Shown here piece by piece: positions 1 to 11,836 of a stretch of 64,000 nucleotides of DNA. Each line of letters starts with the position of its first letter. Position 1 is the stretch's first letter. Source of the stretch: Cydia pomonella (lineage: Eukaryota > Arthropoda > Insecta > Lepidoptera > Tortricidae). The notes beneath the pieces are model-generated. The model was given only the letters and a program-made list of their open reading frames with translations. It was not told where the DNA came from and made no database searches. The stretch lies in NCBI RefSeq assembly GCF_033807575.1, contig NC_084713.1, positions 17,087,389 to 17,151,388 on the forward strand, read 5' to 3'. A program made the translations under genes and the position numbers.

Positions 1-942
1 ATCTGTTACCTACTTATTTAGTTTTTAATCTCCAAAATTCTGCCCCGCCACACATAGCAGCCAAACAGCGAGTATTCAATTATTTACCTTATCCTTTCAC
101 AACCAATTTTAAATGTAAACTCGTTTTCTAATGGATGAGTATGAGACAGTGGAGATAGCTGGCTTTCGTCTTGGTAGTAGCGAATCTTATCCGATGATAA
201 TACTAGTGGTTCTGTGGCCCCTAATGGCTCCGCTATTTTGACAATAATCCAAGAACTGCATCGACAAAAACAATTTATATAATTATCGAACCTGCTCAAC
301 AAATTTTTAGAGAATCAGTTGAAAGATGCAACCTGTAGACGAGAACATTAAGATATACGTAAGAATTTTTACCCAAGCAGAAACGGAGACTTTCGCTTTC
401 GCTCAGTCAATAATCTTTATTTCTATGAAAATTTACAGTTCTAATTTTTCCTGCTTGCCTAAGAGCCTACTTAATAACTTTAGTGAATAATACAATAAAC
501 AAGCGTACTTATATATCAACTTAGTCGAAACTTATAAAAGCCTCTTACGAACTTTATAAGAAGAGTATTCAATAAAGAGAAGTTGACACAATGTGATTAT
601 TAGGAGGCACGAGGAAATAAGTAGCTATTTATAGAGTTCAACAATTGTTCTTGAAGGTACCTAGTTAATATGTATTGTGTACATATTGACTGATAGGTAC
701 GCGAACAATGTTCTATGAATGTTTGCAAATCTAGTAGTGTCGTGTGCGCAAATTAAATTTTTAGATAGTGTTAAAATTTCGGGGGATAGTTACAAGCTAA
801 AGGCATCAACAAAATGCTGAGAAGTTCAAGGTTGTTCAGTTTACAAGACGGCACCAGGCACAAATTTTCGTCTAGGCCAGTTTTGACAATGTCAAATGGC
901 TTTATAATAAACTGATGTATTGTACTTATAAGAATTTGATAA
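1..942. other. unassigned AT-rich sequence
   Basis: No convincing reading frame, repeat or RNA gene is visible. Open frames here are short and lack recognisable motifs. Confidence 0.5.
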
Positions 943-1687
943 CTACTGTGGTAAAGATTCTGCCAAGCCAATTTCCTCTGTTGTGGCCGCTATTCTAAGC
1001 ATACTGGACTTTGCCTCCAATTCCAAATGGAGGTAAAGGAACAGCAGGTCCAAAAGGCGCCATTGGAAAGGATGTACTCGTAATAACTCCAGTAACGATG
1101 ACACAGGCACCTTTGCTTTGCAGACTACCACACCTAGTTATTGTAGTTAGTGCAAGGTTTCATTCAAATGTTAATTCAATTTCTGGTCCGGAGTCCCAGA
1201 TATTTGACCTCCCCCGATGAGAATGGTACGATTCTACCATTCATTTCAGGCGTAAATTCCGCTTATTCGTGAATGAAACTAATAAAAACGTTTTGTCTTG
1301 ATTGACGGAAAACTTGTTGTCCCTGCACCACGAATTTATGATGTTGAGGACCCTTTCATAAGGTACGATAAGGTTCTTAGATAGATGCCTCGCACCGTCA
1401 CAACAAGAGTATCTGCGTACCCTTGGGTGTCGCTGCAGAGATGCGCCATCTTGTGCAGAAGTCCATTCATAGCAAGAGTCCAGAGTAGAGGAGATAATAC
1501 ACCTATAATGATAATGTGGGCAGCTTTTCACCTCACACGTATTACTTAGCAGTTCCAAATGGACCACTCTTTGACAGCATGTTTTGCACTCAGCAGACCG
1601 TGGTAAATCCATTTCTCTGGCACTCAACCCCTCCACCGATGTCCTAATGGAAGTGTTGTCGAAAGCTCTCTCAATATCTCTCTCCAA
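943..1687 (-). pseudogene. LINE reverse transcriptase fragment (jockey/R1-like)
   Basis: This is a decayed piece of a non-LTR retrotransposon polymerase read on the minus strand. A 148-residue open stretch (1241-1687) starts with DIERAFDN, which matches reverse transcriptase motif A with its catalytic aspartates. It ends with a segment around INSWCRDNKFSVNQDKT, typical of the region after the catalytic YADD box. The YADD box itself is not recognisable. Further along the minus strand, in another frame (about 943-1131), ACVIVTGVITST resembles the start of the conserved thumb region of these enzymes. Frame changes and missing boxes show the copy is dead. The clade is inferred from motif style only. 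Confidence 0.7.
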
Positions 1688-2328
1688 GGCCCTTTCCCTT
1701 CATTCAACCATTTTCAAGGGCAGACTCAGTAGATCTTGATTGCGTCTCATAGGGGTTCTTTATTTTAAACGGAAAGTTTGTAAATGTCATACACAAGGAA
1801 AGTACACGCATTGCACACGTTACTTCGGAGAAATAATAGAAAGAATTTGCTTATGACCTTGCGCCTCCCTTTATTACCTACTCTCTACACGCCAGGAATA
1901 CTTGCCTAGCACACAACGACTGGTTTGCGATAACCGCCGTACTCCGGCCGTGATATAAACACCACATAAAACTTTATTGCTTTTAAGACACAGACAATCT
2001 AGCTTTAGATGAAGCGATTAAAATTACACATGATTCACCAATCATTGGCGTTCACATGTGAATAAAGTACGAAAGCGTCACCGCTCAGTTTGTTGAATCC
2101 ACGTTTTGATAAACCCACTTTTTTATACTTTCAGTGTGGCTATTACAGTGACCTGTTATTTATTTATCATATGACATATTCTATCACTGGATCAATAAAT
2201 GGTCAAAATTAATAAAAACTATAAATACAGATCAGTTAGTGTTTTAAATTTTTGCCCGCTTCAGGTAGGCAGCTTTCTTTTCACATTCACACCTCAGAAA
2301 CCTCCTGCTGGATTCAAAGAACCATGCC
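1688..2328. other. unassigned sequence between two LINE fragments
   Basis: No gene or clear repeat is seen. The flanking LINE fragments face opposite directions, so this is not the body of one element. Confidence 0.4.
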
Positions 2329-2584
2329 GACTCTGGACTGCTCTAAACCGAATTAGAACGGGAGTGGGAAACGTGCCTACCAATGGTACAAATGGGGCTG
2401 GAGCACATCTCCTGCTTGCGATAGCGGTCACACAAAGCAGACGATTGACCACGTGGTACTGGAGTGCCCCCTCAATAAATACCCAGGACACGCAGAAGAC
2501 TTCAAGACCATCTCCTATGCAGTGACCTGTTATTCCAATGAGACGATTAAGTCCCCAGAGATTGCGAAAACTGATATGAACTAA
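2329..2584 (+). pseudogene. LINE C-terminal (zinc-knuckle) fragment
   Basis: The plus strand encodes the end of a non-LTR retrotransposon ORF2. An upstream frame reads RLWTALNRIRTGVG. After a frameshift near 2370 the reading continues with YKWGWSTSPACDSGH and then QTIDHVVLECPLNKYPGH, to a TAA at 2582-2584. The C-x-x-G...H....C spacing is the usual C-terminal zinc knuckle found after the polymerase or RNase H domain in lepidopteran LINEs. One frameshift and the lack of any upstream polymerase make it a 5'-truncated pseudogene. It is independent of the minus-strand fragment at 943-1687. Confidence 0.7.
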
Positions 2585-4409
2585 AATTGAGTTTTCTGGA
2601 TATTTAAACATGAGCTTGGGGTGCCTTAACTTTATCTATTAAGTGTAAGAACCTAATGGAATGTTTGGTGACCTGGCGTCCAATATACTATTAATGCATA
2701 ATCTATAAAGTAATCCATGGCTAACGCTAAACCCATGACGGCGATACGTGACAGAATATATATGATTTTTTTTAGGCTGAATTACAACTGTTTTAGGTTC
2801 GTTCTCTGCCTTTTGAATTACATAACCTTACTAAGTTTTATATCGAGTGAATCTTCTTTAAAAACACGATATTTTTTTTTTTTCAATTATTATCATCGGT
2901 ACTAACTTTTTTTTTTTATATCATTTTATTTATAATAACAATATACATAATGGATATATACAGAGTATAACTATAACTAGCTTAAAACTAAAATAGGCCC
3001 TTGAGGCATTGAACTGACTGATTAAATATTAAAACCTGCTTATACAAATGTAATTCCAACAATATTTGTCATAAATTAGGTCATAAAATCACGTGCCCGG
3101 ACGTGAAACCTGTTTAATTTACGTTCCGAATTTAACGAGTATCTGTTAGTTTAGCACGTCCATTCCGGGATTTGATTTGACAATTCCAACAATCCTGGAA
3201 ATTCGACGGAACTATTTGGAGACACTGAGGGTTTACGACTGGCAATTACTTGCCCAGAACGTCATTTGAGATTTGAATGAATTATTATTACTGTTTTACT
3301 TTTTCTATCTATGTAATTGTTGAATTGGTACTCTAAAACGATAGATACTCATACTCATTTATTTTTGGAGCAATTTTAACTACATGTTAAAATGGAAAAA
3401 TATACAGTCAAATAATTAAAAAACATAATTACATTAACACTGATTCTATGTACATTACGATTCGAATAACATTTATTTCTAATGTGACTGTAAATGACAA
3501 TATTCTATAATTATATACATAAATGTAAAAGGATATAATAAAATATGTAATTCTAAGATACAGTGATATTAAATGTTATGAATTTCTCGCATTAAAACAT
3601 GTCTCTATCTCTAGCTTTTCAGTTGTACTACTAAAGACAAAAAAGACATACTCGAGTCTAGGAAAATCATAAAGAAATTCAATTTTTGACCACTGATACT
3701 GATATGAATAGAAAATTCTTTAAAGTTCTTTTAAAACATGAATTTCGATTCGACCAGATATTGAATTTTGCGGCATTGCGAGTATTACGACAGATGCTGC
3801 CGATGCCGCGGAATACATTTTCATATATTCCATTCTAGCTCCTCATAGCTATACAACTTAAGGATTTTTATCCATTTGACACGGTATTCATCATTTACTA
3901 CGAATACCTTTAAACCATCTAAATATAGACCAGTACTACAACCAAGTTTAATCCGTAATTAAGTATAATTAATGTTCTGTATGGTTTTGGTCTGGTTAAT
4001 TTCTTCACCTGAACAAAGTTAATTAAGTTTGGACCATAGTTTGAGTGGTTTTAGATGGAAAACGCTGGAAAATTGTGTATAAATGGAATATTATTATCTA
4101 TTTACCATTTTTTATTACGTCATGCTCACATAGGAAACCGTACTAATTAATCCCAATAAAGCTTAGTTTCCCCTGTGAGGTCAGACGGCGGTGAGGTCGT
4201 GTTCGTAAAACCTAGTGTATAAATTAGGTAAAAAAAGGGAAACCTGAAACTCTTTAAGAGGAAACGAGACGGCCGCTTCTCGATAAAAACGTTGTCCCCA
4301 TTTTCCTACCTGGATATTGACATTATAGAAAATATCTACACACAAACAGTTTGACGTATATTACCCATGGGTTTGATTTGAAACGAAGGGGTTTGATTTT
4401 TTCCATTTT
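2585..4409. other. unassigned AT-rich sequence
   Basis: Long AT-rich stretch with T-runs near 2870-2920. No coding motif or clear inverted repeat was seen. Confidence 0.45.
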
Positions 4410-4542
4410 AAATAAATATTATAAGACATTTTATTACACAAATTGACTAAATCCTACAGTAAGGTCAATAAGGCTTGTGTTGTGGGTAGGTACTTAGACA
4501 ATTATATACATAATATATAAATATTTATAAATACTTAAATAG
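4410..4542 (-). repeat. tRNA-derived SINE, 3' part only
   Basis: The sequence matches the tail half of the SINE seen in full at 16797-17068, including ACACAAATTGACTAA, the CTACAGTAAG block and TATAAATATTTATAAATAC. The tRNA-like head is missing, so this copy is truncated at its 5' end (the higher coordinate). Confidence 0.75.
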
Positions 4543-4891
4543 ACCAGACAGGATGTAATTATTCGATCGACTCGCTTTGAATTATTATAAGAGTTAGGAG
4601 CATTTAAAAGTTTGTACGGAATTGGTTTTTCACTCCTAATTCTTACAATAATCACAAAAGTCAGACGACATCGCTATGCCGCATAGCTATTGTTATACAT
4701 CATATTGTCATATTGTGTAATACGTTTTTGGCAAACATTTCAGTTTTGGTACAAGCTTTTATCGCTGACTGTACTTTTTTTCCACAGGCAACTAGACAAT
4801 TCTAAAAATCCCAAACTCAATTAGGTTGCGTTATTTTATCACAGAGTTCCTATGGCTACCTCCTGTCTCCATCATCAGATCAGCTTGATGG

Positions 4892-5029
4892 TACAGTCAA
4901 GTGCAAAAATATGTATCGAAAGAATCATCTCAGATATATCGTACTACGCTCTCATTACACTGGAATAAGATGCTATTGGACATATTTTTGAGTAAGATGT
5001 GTACATCCATATTTTTACACTTGACTATA
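4892..5029. mobile_element. MITE with TA-flanked 20-bp inverted ends
   Basis: The left end CAGTCAAGTGCAAAAATATG (4894-4913) is matched by an inverted right end at 5008-5027 with two mismatches. TA dinucleotides lie directly outside both ends. This is the pattern of a non-autonomous Tc1/mariner-type element of 134 bp. There is no coding capacity. Confidence 0.7.
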
Positions 5030-5260
5030 CCATAATATTGCATTGTCACCCGACTTACATATGTATGCAAATTTTCAGCTTCATCGGAAACCGGGAAGTG
5101 GGTCAAATTTAACTTGCAAGATTTATCCCATACATACTAACAGGGCAAGTTAAATAAAATAAAAAAAAATGTAAAAATATGTTCCTTATAAGTAGTCAAT
5201 ATCCAGGGAAGAAAATGTGGACTACATTTGTATGGACTGTGTTGTATTTGGTCGTCCACT

Positions 5261-5367
5261 GTAGATCGTGTTATTCATGACGACGCGTACCTTGAATCGT
5301 ATTGTCATCTTATTAAAGGTTAGATTTAACAAATGTACGCGTCATCGTGAATGACACGAACTATATT
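5261..5367. repeat. palindromic repeat family L, copy 1
   Basis: Inverted arms around TTCATGACGACGCGTAC and TACGCGTCATCGTGAATGA form a hairpin of about 105 bp. Related copies are at 27341-27442 and 41145-41192. Confidence 0.6.
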
Positions 5368-5846
5368 TAGAATATTAGTGGTAACACGTTGTAACAAAAA
5401 TGTAGTGCTAACCACCAATTATTTGTTAACCTGTTGGTACCGGTGCGAACCTATAATTGGCTTTTTGTTATTTATTATATATAACTATTGTGCAATTGAT
5501 AGCTGTTGGTTCTCCGAATAATAAATAAAAAATAAATATATCGTCTTAAGTTGCAACAGGAAACATAATTATCTTGTCGGTTTTGTCTGTTGGGACTTGA
5601 GAATAACACGACAATATCTCTCCAGTAATTACTACACTAATTTCCGCGGCTAAGACTGCCTTGTAAGCTGTCAGGCGGTATAAGCTATCCACCTGTAATA
5701 TCGCGTGTTTAATAATTAATTAACTACAACTGGATATACGAAATTCTATCTGATGTCTGTTCATGTTTGCAATTAATTTGGTAGACATATAGAGAACCCG
5801 TAAATCCTTACCGTATTGTGCCTGAGGGATTTCAGAAAAAAGTGTT

Positions 5847-6139
5847 CCATTTACTTCTTTTTCGAAAAAGTAACTATTTTTGGGTTATTTCGACTCAAAA
5901 TTGCAAAGACAATTGAAACAATGACAACAATTGATCGATTGAAACAAGGAAAAAGTGTCCGCAGTTTTTCATAAAATTTTTTGGTGTCAGTTATGTGATG
6001 ATCTATACAAAATGTATGTGAAAATACGTCATAAAACTGACTTTTTCGGACACTTTTTTTCGTAATTAAATCAATATTCCTCTTGATTATGAGTATTAAT
6101 AACTCAAATGTTGAAGGTTTTTCGAGAAAAAGTAAATGG
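5847..6139. mobile_element. palindromic MITE, about 293 bp
   Basis: The left end CCATTTACTTC...TTTTCGAAAAA is repeated in inverted form at the right end (TTTTTCGAGAAAAAGTAAATGG). A second inner inverted pair (AAAAAGTGTCCG near 5949 and CGGACACTTTTTT near 6039) lies inside. There is no coding capacity. The element type is unknown. Confidence 0.6.
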
Positions 6140-6676
6140 TAGGTACATTTTTAACTACTTAAAAATGTTCTTGCTGTGATTCTTCTCACTTTATGGTCTC
6201 ATCGGAAGATCAGCGCTGGAAGCCACCACCAACATGCTGAGATGAGGCTATTTCGTTGCATTTTATACTTTCTATGTTTTTGTTATATTATGTTATTTGC
6301 ATTGTTTGTGTTTACAAAAAGCCCACCTACTCGAGTTAAATCTTTATTCTAAGGAATGGAACTTCTAACTGGGTTTCTCTCAAAAGGATTCCCGTATTGT
6401 ACGATTTCTACATCGAATTCTACTGGTGATCATCATCATCGTCTGCACACCACGGCAGTCATAGTCTATGAATGTAGATTTGTCAATTCTACAATATTTA
6501 TTTTATTTTGATATGCACAATAACACAATGCAGGCAACAACATTTTAAAATATTCCATACATAAGTATCTTATACACTACCCACACCACGATTACAATTG
6601 TACACAACACAACCACGGAACAATTATTAAGCTAAGTACAAATTTTCACTATAAAATCTTGTTGTTAAAGGCAACA

Positions 6677-6897
6677 AAGAATTTGTCGTGTATATAATAA
6701 CTTAGATATTGATTTAGATATTTTGAACGTTTCTTTACCTAAGTTCAAAAGTGTTTTGCTGTCCCAAAATTGTATGTAAATATCTCATCGTACTAACAGT
6801 TTGTTATATTTTACTATATTATAGTAAAATATAACAAACTGTTAGTACGATGAGATATTTACTTACAATCTAAGTTATTATATACACGACACATTCT
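6677..6897. mobile_element. palindromic MITE with long perfect core
   Basis: Terminal inverted repeats of about 30 bp (GTCGTGTATATAATAACTTA and its reverse complement) flank the element. The right half contains a near-perfect palindrome (about 6770-6870) centred on ACTATATTATAGT, whose arms read TATCTCATCGTACTAACAGT outward. The left arm holds extra sequence (about 6706-6768), so the two halves are unequal. Confidence 0.65.
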
Positions 6898-7461
6898 AAG
6901 GACAGGCGCATTATTGGATACATTGTTATTACAAACCATAGGCAAGGCAAACAATTCTAGATTCCATGTTTCTTATTGTATTGTATATTGTCTTAACAAC
7001 TAGTTGTTACCTAAGCACTGTGCATAATATTCTATGTTCATAAGCTTCTTGAACGGAGTGCCTAATTTAACATTCTCTTTGAAACGGACTATCTGCATTT
7101 TTCATTAAATTAACTGTAATTAATATCTTCATCAGGTCCTACTAATTATCGTAAATAATGATTGATCGAAACTATTTAGCTTCGAAACTGTTTAGTTTCG
7201 ATCATCTCGGCAAATTTAATTTTAAAATTAAAAAGTGAAGAATTGAAACCTTTTCCAGAAAAATCTCTATACGAGTATCCAATTTATTCCAATTTCCTAG
7301 ACAGAACCATTCGCTTGATATTTTTCATTGATTTTATGCCTAGGTATTAAAATCACTTTTATTTAGTACTGTGAGTTAAAGTAATATGTCTTATAGGCTG
7401 GAGACGTAGAGACGCGACAGCCTTTATAGCATAATGATATTCAGGATTTGTTTGTGTGTAT

Positions 7462-8340
7462 TTTTAGGGTTCGGTACCTTAAAGAGAAAAACGGAATCTT
7501 TATACGATGTCCGTTTTTCTGTCTGTCTGTCAAGACCCTTTATCTTGGCAATGCGTGGAAGTATCAAATTGTAATAAAAACCGTATAATCTGGTCTACAG
7601 TCCCTTGAAGCTGTGAAAAATAAAACTACTAAATTGTCGTAAAAAAGCGGCCTTTTATGCCGCAAAAAATGTATATTTCAACACTCAAAGGAATCAAAAT
7701 GTATATACTTTCCGTTTACCTAGAACTATGAAATTTGGCAAGTAATATTGTCTTAAAGTAAAAAAAAATACTACCTCTTCATTTTAAGTTGGCCGTTACC
7801 TCTGGACTCACTTCCTCGCACAACCCCGTATGATGCCTTATCCACTCGGCTTACAACTGCTTTTATTACTTAAATTTAATACAATCGAAAAAGTATGAAA
7901 TAAAGTAAGCATCAAAAACCGGCATTGAGGATGTGGGCATGAAAGCCGCCAAGCTAAAGTGGGACTGGGCAGGGCACGTCTGCCGAATACACCCCGAGCG
8001 CTGGACCAAACTATCCACAGACTGGGTCCCAAAGGATGGATCTCGGGGCAGTGGAAGACCAGAACGGAGATGGCGGGACGACTTTGATGCATTTTGTAAA
8101 TAGTGGCGGGAGTGTGCATTGGATAGGACCAAATGGCGAGAAAGAGGGGAGGCATTTGCCCAGCAGTGGGACACACTCTGCTGAAAACAAAGCATCAAAA
8201 AAAGTACATAAACTTATTAGTACGACAGTGCTAATCATTTTATCTGTGACGTTACACCGACGCCTACTTGAAGTGAACGGGTAGTAAATAAGTTAAATTT
8301 GTACGGAACGCGAGTCCGACTCGCACTTTTCCGGTTTTTT
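7462..8340 (+). repeat. GTCCGTCC-type dispersed element (family C), copy 1
   Basis: Starts with TTTTAGGGTTCGGTACC, has a GTCCGTTTTTCTGTCTGTCTG tract, and ends with GCGAGTCCGACTCGCACTTT followed by CCGGTTTTTT. The same start, tract and end recur near 32.4, 53.6 and 54.4 kb, and inverted at 48790-49687. The interior is interrupted by a LINE insertion at 7919-8189. I recognise this as a very common lepidopteran interspersed repeat but cannot give its class. Confidence 0.65.
7919..8189 (+). mobile_element. 5'-truncated LINE (RTE-like) insertion with 12-bp TSD
   Basis: This is the 3' end of a LINE ORF2, read as KAAKLKWDWAGHVCR, then GRPERRWRDDFDAF, then RGEAFAQQWDT, to a TGA at 8182-8184. These motifs are typical of the C-terminus of lepidopteran endonuclease/reverse transcriptase LINEs. 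An in-frame TAG lies at 8101-8103, so the fragment is dead. The 12-bp direct repeat AAGCATCAAAAA flanks it (7907-7918 and 8190-8201), which is the signature of target-primed insertion. It interrupts a family C repeat and is therefore younger than it. Confidence 0.8.
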
Positions 8341-8634
8341 ATTACGTGTGTCTATAATTGCAAAAGTGGCCTTGACGCTATTAGAGTCATGAGGGAACTC
8401 TACTTTTAATATTGATAAAAATATCTAGCAGTACTTTCTAAAAAGGTACACGCTATTCACGCTATTGTTACAAGACATTTTGAAAACCCAACTCACTATA
8501 AAACTACATGCTCAGTGTAGGATTCCGTGGTTACTCGCTTGTCATAATATGCTGCATTGAACGGGGGCTGAGAGCTAAGGTATCCTGTGTATACACAGCA
8601 AGCACACAAGCAAAAGTACTTTCTTTTGCATCAC
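8341..8634. other. unassigned sequence
   Basis: Nothing recognisable. Confidence 0.4.
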
Positions 8635-8763
8635 AGTGCAATACAAATATTCTTTATTGCTCACCAATAAGAAAAGGAACATGACTCACAAATTAAGCAC
8701 ATAACTTAAACTATGGTACATAAAAGCGGCTAAACGCTAAAGAGCGATCTCTTCCATGCAACC
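8635..8763 (-). repeat. retroelement 3' tail (family D), copy 1
   Basis: Read on the minus strand, it has an AGAGATCGCTCTTTAGCG block followed by GCAATAAAGAATATTTGTAT, a polyadenylation-like tail common at the 3' ends of lepidopteran retroelements. A second copy with the same end blocks lies at 49059-49192. Confidence 0.55.
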
Positions 8764-9476
8764 GATCATGTTCGCTATAGTTTTCATTGAAAGTATTTAC
8801 TAAGCTTTACATGTATGATTTTTTTCATTCGAAAAGTTAGAAGGGGGGAACATATTTTCTTTCTTTCGGAGCGAATATTTCGGAAAATATTCTCTATATC
8901 AAAACAATCTATCCAACAACACCCCACATTATAGGATTAAAGTGAAATAAAATTTCAATAAAAAAAATCGGGGAAGTACTTACCCCTAAAATATTTTTAT
9001 TGTTTTTTTTTTCCATTTTGTTGCCTTATATCCATGCCAAATTACAGCTTTCTAGCACTAACGATCACGGAGCAAAGCCGCGGACGGATACACACATGGC
9101 GAAACTATAAGTAGACGAAGCCCAAAAAACTAAGCTGTGTTTTTTAATCCCAGATACTAAAATTGACAATTAAATAGTAAATGTCTTACGCAATCCAATT
9201 GATTTTGTACAAAAATTACTCTATTATTGGGCAAATTGAGCAGCGGAGTGGCTAATCGAACTGCTATTTTAGTATCTCGAATCAAAACGCAATTCAGAAA
9301 GCCATAATATGTCACTTCCAGAAGGGAGACGAATGCATGTGAGTAGGGTTGGAATCTGATATCAAAGAACCCGTGACATCTAATGGCCTACCGATTCAAC
9401 CAAACCAAAGCTGCAGAGGCTAAATGCCTTTTACAAAAAAAAACATATATTATGAAGAAGGAAGAATTTTTGAATC
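8764..9476. other. mostly unassigned; short repeat near 9051-9112
   Basis: The stretch AGCAAAGCCGCGGACGGA followed by GGCGAAACTATAAG (9071-9111) recurs near 57844-57890 and resembles the GGACGGAC parts of family C in minus orientation. The rest shows nothing recognisable. Confidence 0.4.
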
Positions 9477-9710
9477 CAAAGTAACGGTAATTTTTCTATG
9501 AAATTCGGGAGAAAACTGTTTTCACTAACTAATTTTGATGTCAATCGCTTCAGGTTTCGCTTTTTTGAAAAAAAAACCTATAAACCTAGTTTTTCTTTGT
9601 GTCAATAACATACTAAAAATCATGAAGAATGGAAAATATTTAGAAGTTGAAAAAACATTTTCTCTTTTTGTATTGACGATAACGTGGTATACTTTCCTCT
9701 TAAGTTACCC
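9477..9710 (+). repeat. dispersed repeat family E, copy 1
   Basis: Blocks such as TCGGGAGAAAAC, TTTTGATGTC, TTAGAAGT and GGTATACTTTCCTCTTAAG recur in the same order in reverse complement at 52860-53140. The copies are clearly diverged. A 76-residue open frame crossing this copy is not conserved in the other one. Confidence 0.6.
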
Positions 9711-10669
9711 GAACTCTCCCGAACCTCTTAAGTTACATTACCCGAATTTAAGAGTTTTATCCTGAAGGTGAGAATTTAATAAATCCTGAGAAAAATAAAA
9801 CCTTAAATCAAATTTAGCAAGAGTAATGAAGATGGAATAGCAGCAGCAGCAGCGATATTCGAAACTAAGGATTTTCAATTCATTTTGATTACCCGGAAAG
9901 GTAGGCGTAGGGGAAGAAGGGGCAAGCGGCTTAAATCACGAAGGAATTAACTAATCAGGTACGTACTAACCTAACGTCGCCCCGCTATGTTGTCTATAAT
10001 TAATCGGCGAAGTGCATTAACAACTACACCACGTGGTATTTTTTTTTCGGACATAACCTTTTTTTTTGCTTATATCTAGTGATTTCTTCATATAATTTAG
10101 AGCGTGTACGTATAGTTAAGTAGCAGGAATTCAGACAAAACTTAAGGTTATCCACGTGTGACCATATCTTCGCTAACAGGTAAGGTTTCTGTGTATTACA
10201 ATTATACAATGTTTTTATCCGCTATTTTTTTAATTCAAAATGACCTGTTGAGGAGTTAGAATTGCTAACTTTATTTGCAACAGTTCTTTTTTGTTGGGTT
10301 GCAGTTCTAATCTAATTTAACCGACTTATCTGGAAAGTTTGTATTCGTAAAAGTATCCGTTTTTGTTTAAAGGTGTGTTTTATTGAAATGAATACTTCAT
10401 TTAATATTATGGGAACTGTAGCGTCGTACAAATAATTCTCGACAAATAAAATAATAAGTCTACGGTCAGTCTTATACATTTAAAAATCAACAAAAAAATA
10501 TTATGAAATTCATTGAGTTTCATAGTATGTTTCTTTGAAATTAGAAGTCGAAAAAGCAATATACACTGTAACAAAAATAATTTTCTGCACTTAAAACAAA
10601 ATTCAGCAAAAAGTTTGTAGGTAAAGCAAGGGAACACCCGAATCCGGCTCCAGTCTAAATAAGCCATAC
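9711..10669. other. unassigned; short AGC microsatellite
   Basis: An AGC-type microsatellite of about five units lies at 9839-9854. Otherwise AT-rich with nothing recognisable. Confidence 0.45.
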
Positions 10670-10850
10670 GGCCCGATTCGAAGAATGAGATACCATAACG
10701 ATAAGTTCTGGTTTAGATAAGTTCTCATTTAGATATCGTTTGTATGTCGTGTTATTGACAGAAGCAGCTCGATTCGGGCAACCAATGTCACTTTGACGTT
10801 AGAAATATCGTAGATAGATTTGATTGGGATCACAGTGGAATCGAAATAAG
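10670..10850 (+). repeat. dispersed repeat family F, copy 1
   Basis: Starts with GCCCGATTCGAAGAATGAG and contains TAGATATCGTTTGTATGTCG and CAATGTCACTTTGACGTTAG. The same blocks occur inverted at 51931-52114. Probably a DNA-type MITE, since CCCGAATC-like motifs occur near both ends and in the middle. Confidence 0.65.
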
Positions 10851-11121
10851 CATCAATGTCGTTTAGTTATCGATTTTTTAAAGATCTTAAACGTGACTTT
10901 ATCATTCTTTAAATCGGGCTAATAATTATATCGCGTCGCGCTCTCACGAGATTCTGTACCTATATTTTCTTGTAGATACGTGACATCTGCTTACCGCCTC
11001 TATCCACATGTGTTGAAAACAATACTTATAGCATTGGAGTTTTGAATTCACAAGATGCACTGCACTGCAAGTGATGAGTATTTCTTGTATCTTTGAATTA
11101 TATGACTAATATTAAATATAA

Positions 11122-11181
11122 AGCTAGTTATAGTAATCATCTGTATATATCCATTATTTATATTGTTATTGTCAATAAAAT
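11122..11181 (+). repeat. LINE 3'-UTR fragment
   Basis: AGCTAGTTATAGTAATC followed by CTGTATATATCCA and TTGTTATTG...AATAAAATA repeats the 3' untranslated end of the LINE tail at 49952-50245. No coding part remains. Confidence 0.5.
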
Positions 11182-11501
11182 AATTTATAAATAATATAAA
11201 TGGTTTATGCCTACTTTGTTACGCTACTTTTTCATTTATGTCTCCTCAGCTGTAGGATAATGATAACAGTATTGGACATTTTGTTTTTAATAAATATGGT
11301 TATACTCGTAAATAACCCTAAACTACTTAAGTTAATTTTAAGTTATTACTATAAAAATATAATTGTTAGTGTAAGGAAAACTAAAACTAACACTGTATGG
11401 ACCAAGGTCTGAAATAAATGTTTTATTTTTTGTTTTATTTTTTTATTCCTAAATACATTCATATATGAGTCTTTAAAATATTAATTAATGTTTGAAATAG
11501 A

Positions 11502-11583
11502 GAAGAATGGCGCAAAATGATACGGAGAGCCGACCCCAAACCCTAGGATATGGAATAGAGGCTAAGATGATGATGATGATGAA
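11502..11583 (+). repeat. RTE-like LINE extreme 3' end with (GAT)n tail
   Basis: The plus strand reads EEWRKMIRRADPKP, a common C-terminal end of lepidopteran RTE-like LINE proteins. It is followed by a short untranslated piece and a GAT-repeat tail at 11566-11582. Simple-repeat tails of this kind replace poly(A) in these LINEs. It is strongly 5'-truncated. Confidence 0.6.
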
Positions 11584-11620
11584 CAAATCGGATGCTTGTC
11601 AATCACAAGGTGAGTTAAAT

Positions 11621-11836
11621 AAAATAAATAAATAAATATTAAAGGATATCCTTACACAAATTGACTAAGCCCTACAGTAAGCTCAAGAAGGCTTGAGTTT
11701 TGGGTACTATAACGATATACACAATATACAAATACTTAAATAAATGTAAAGCAACCATGACTGAGATATCTGTGCTCATCACACAAATAAATGCCCTTAC
11801 CGGGATTCACTACCCGCTAGGCCAGACCGGTCGTCA
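11621..11836 (-). mobile_element. tRNA-derived SINE, copy lacking the B box
   Basis: Same family as 16797-17068. The tail (AAATAAATAAATA), body and A-box-like end (CCCGCTAGGCCAG) are present. The text jumps from CCGGGATT directly to CACTACCCGC, so the part that would carry the pol III B box and its neighbours is deleted. Confidence 0.8.

Noticed and set aside
1011..1220. Gly/Pro-rich plus-strand frame as collagen-like
   Set aside because: It is the antisense of the LINE thumb region.
7838..8284. Several open frames on both strands
   Set aside because: They are shadows of a dead LINE C-terminus. The true frame was identified from its motifs.
9535..9765. 76-codon frame as a gene
   Set aside because: It crosses repeat family E, and the frame is not conserved in the other copy.
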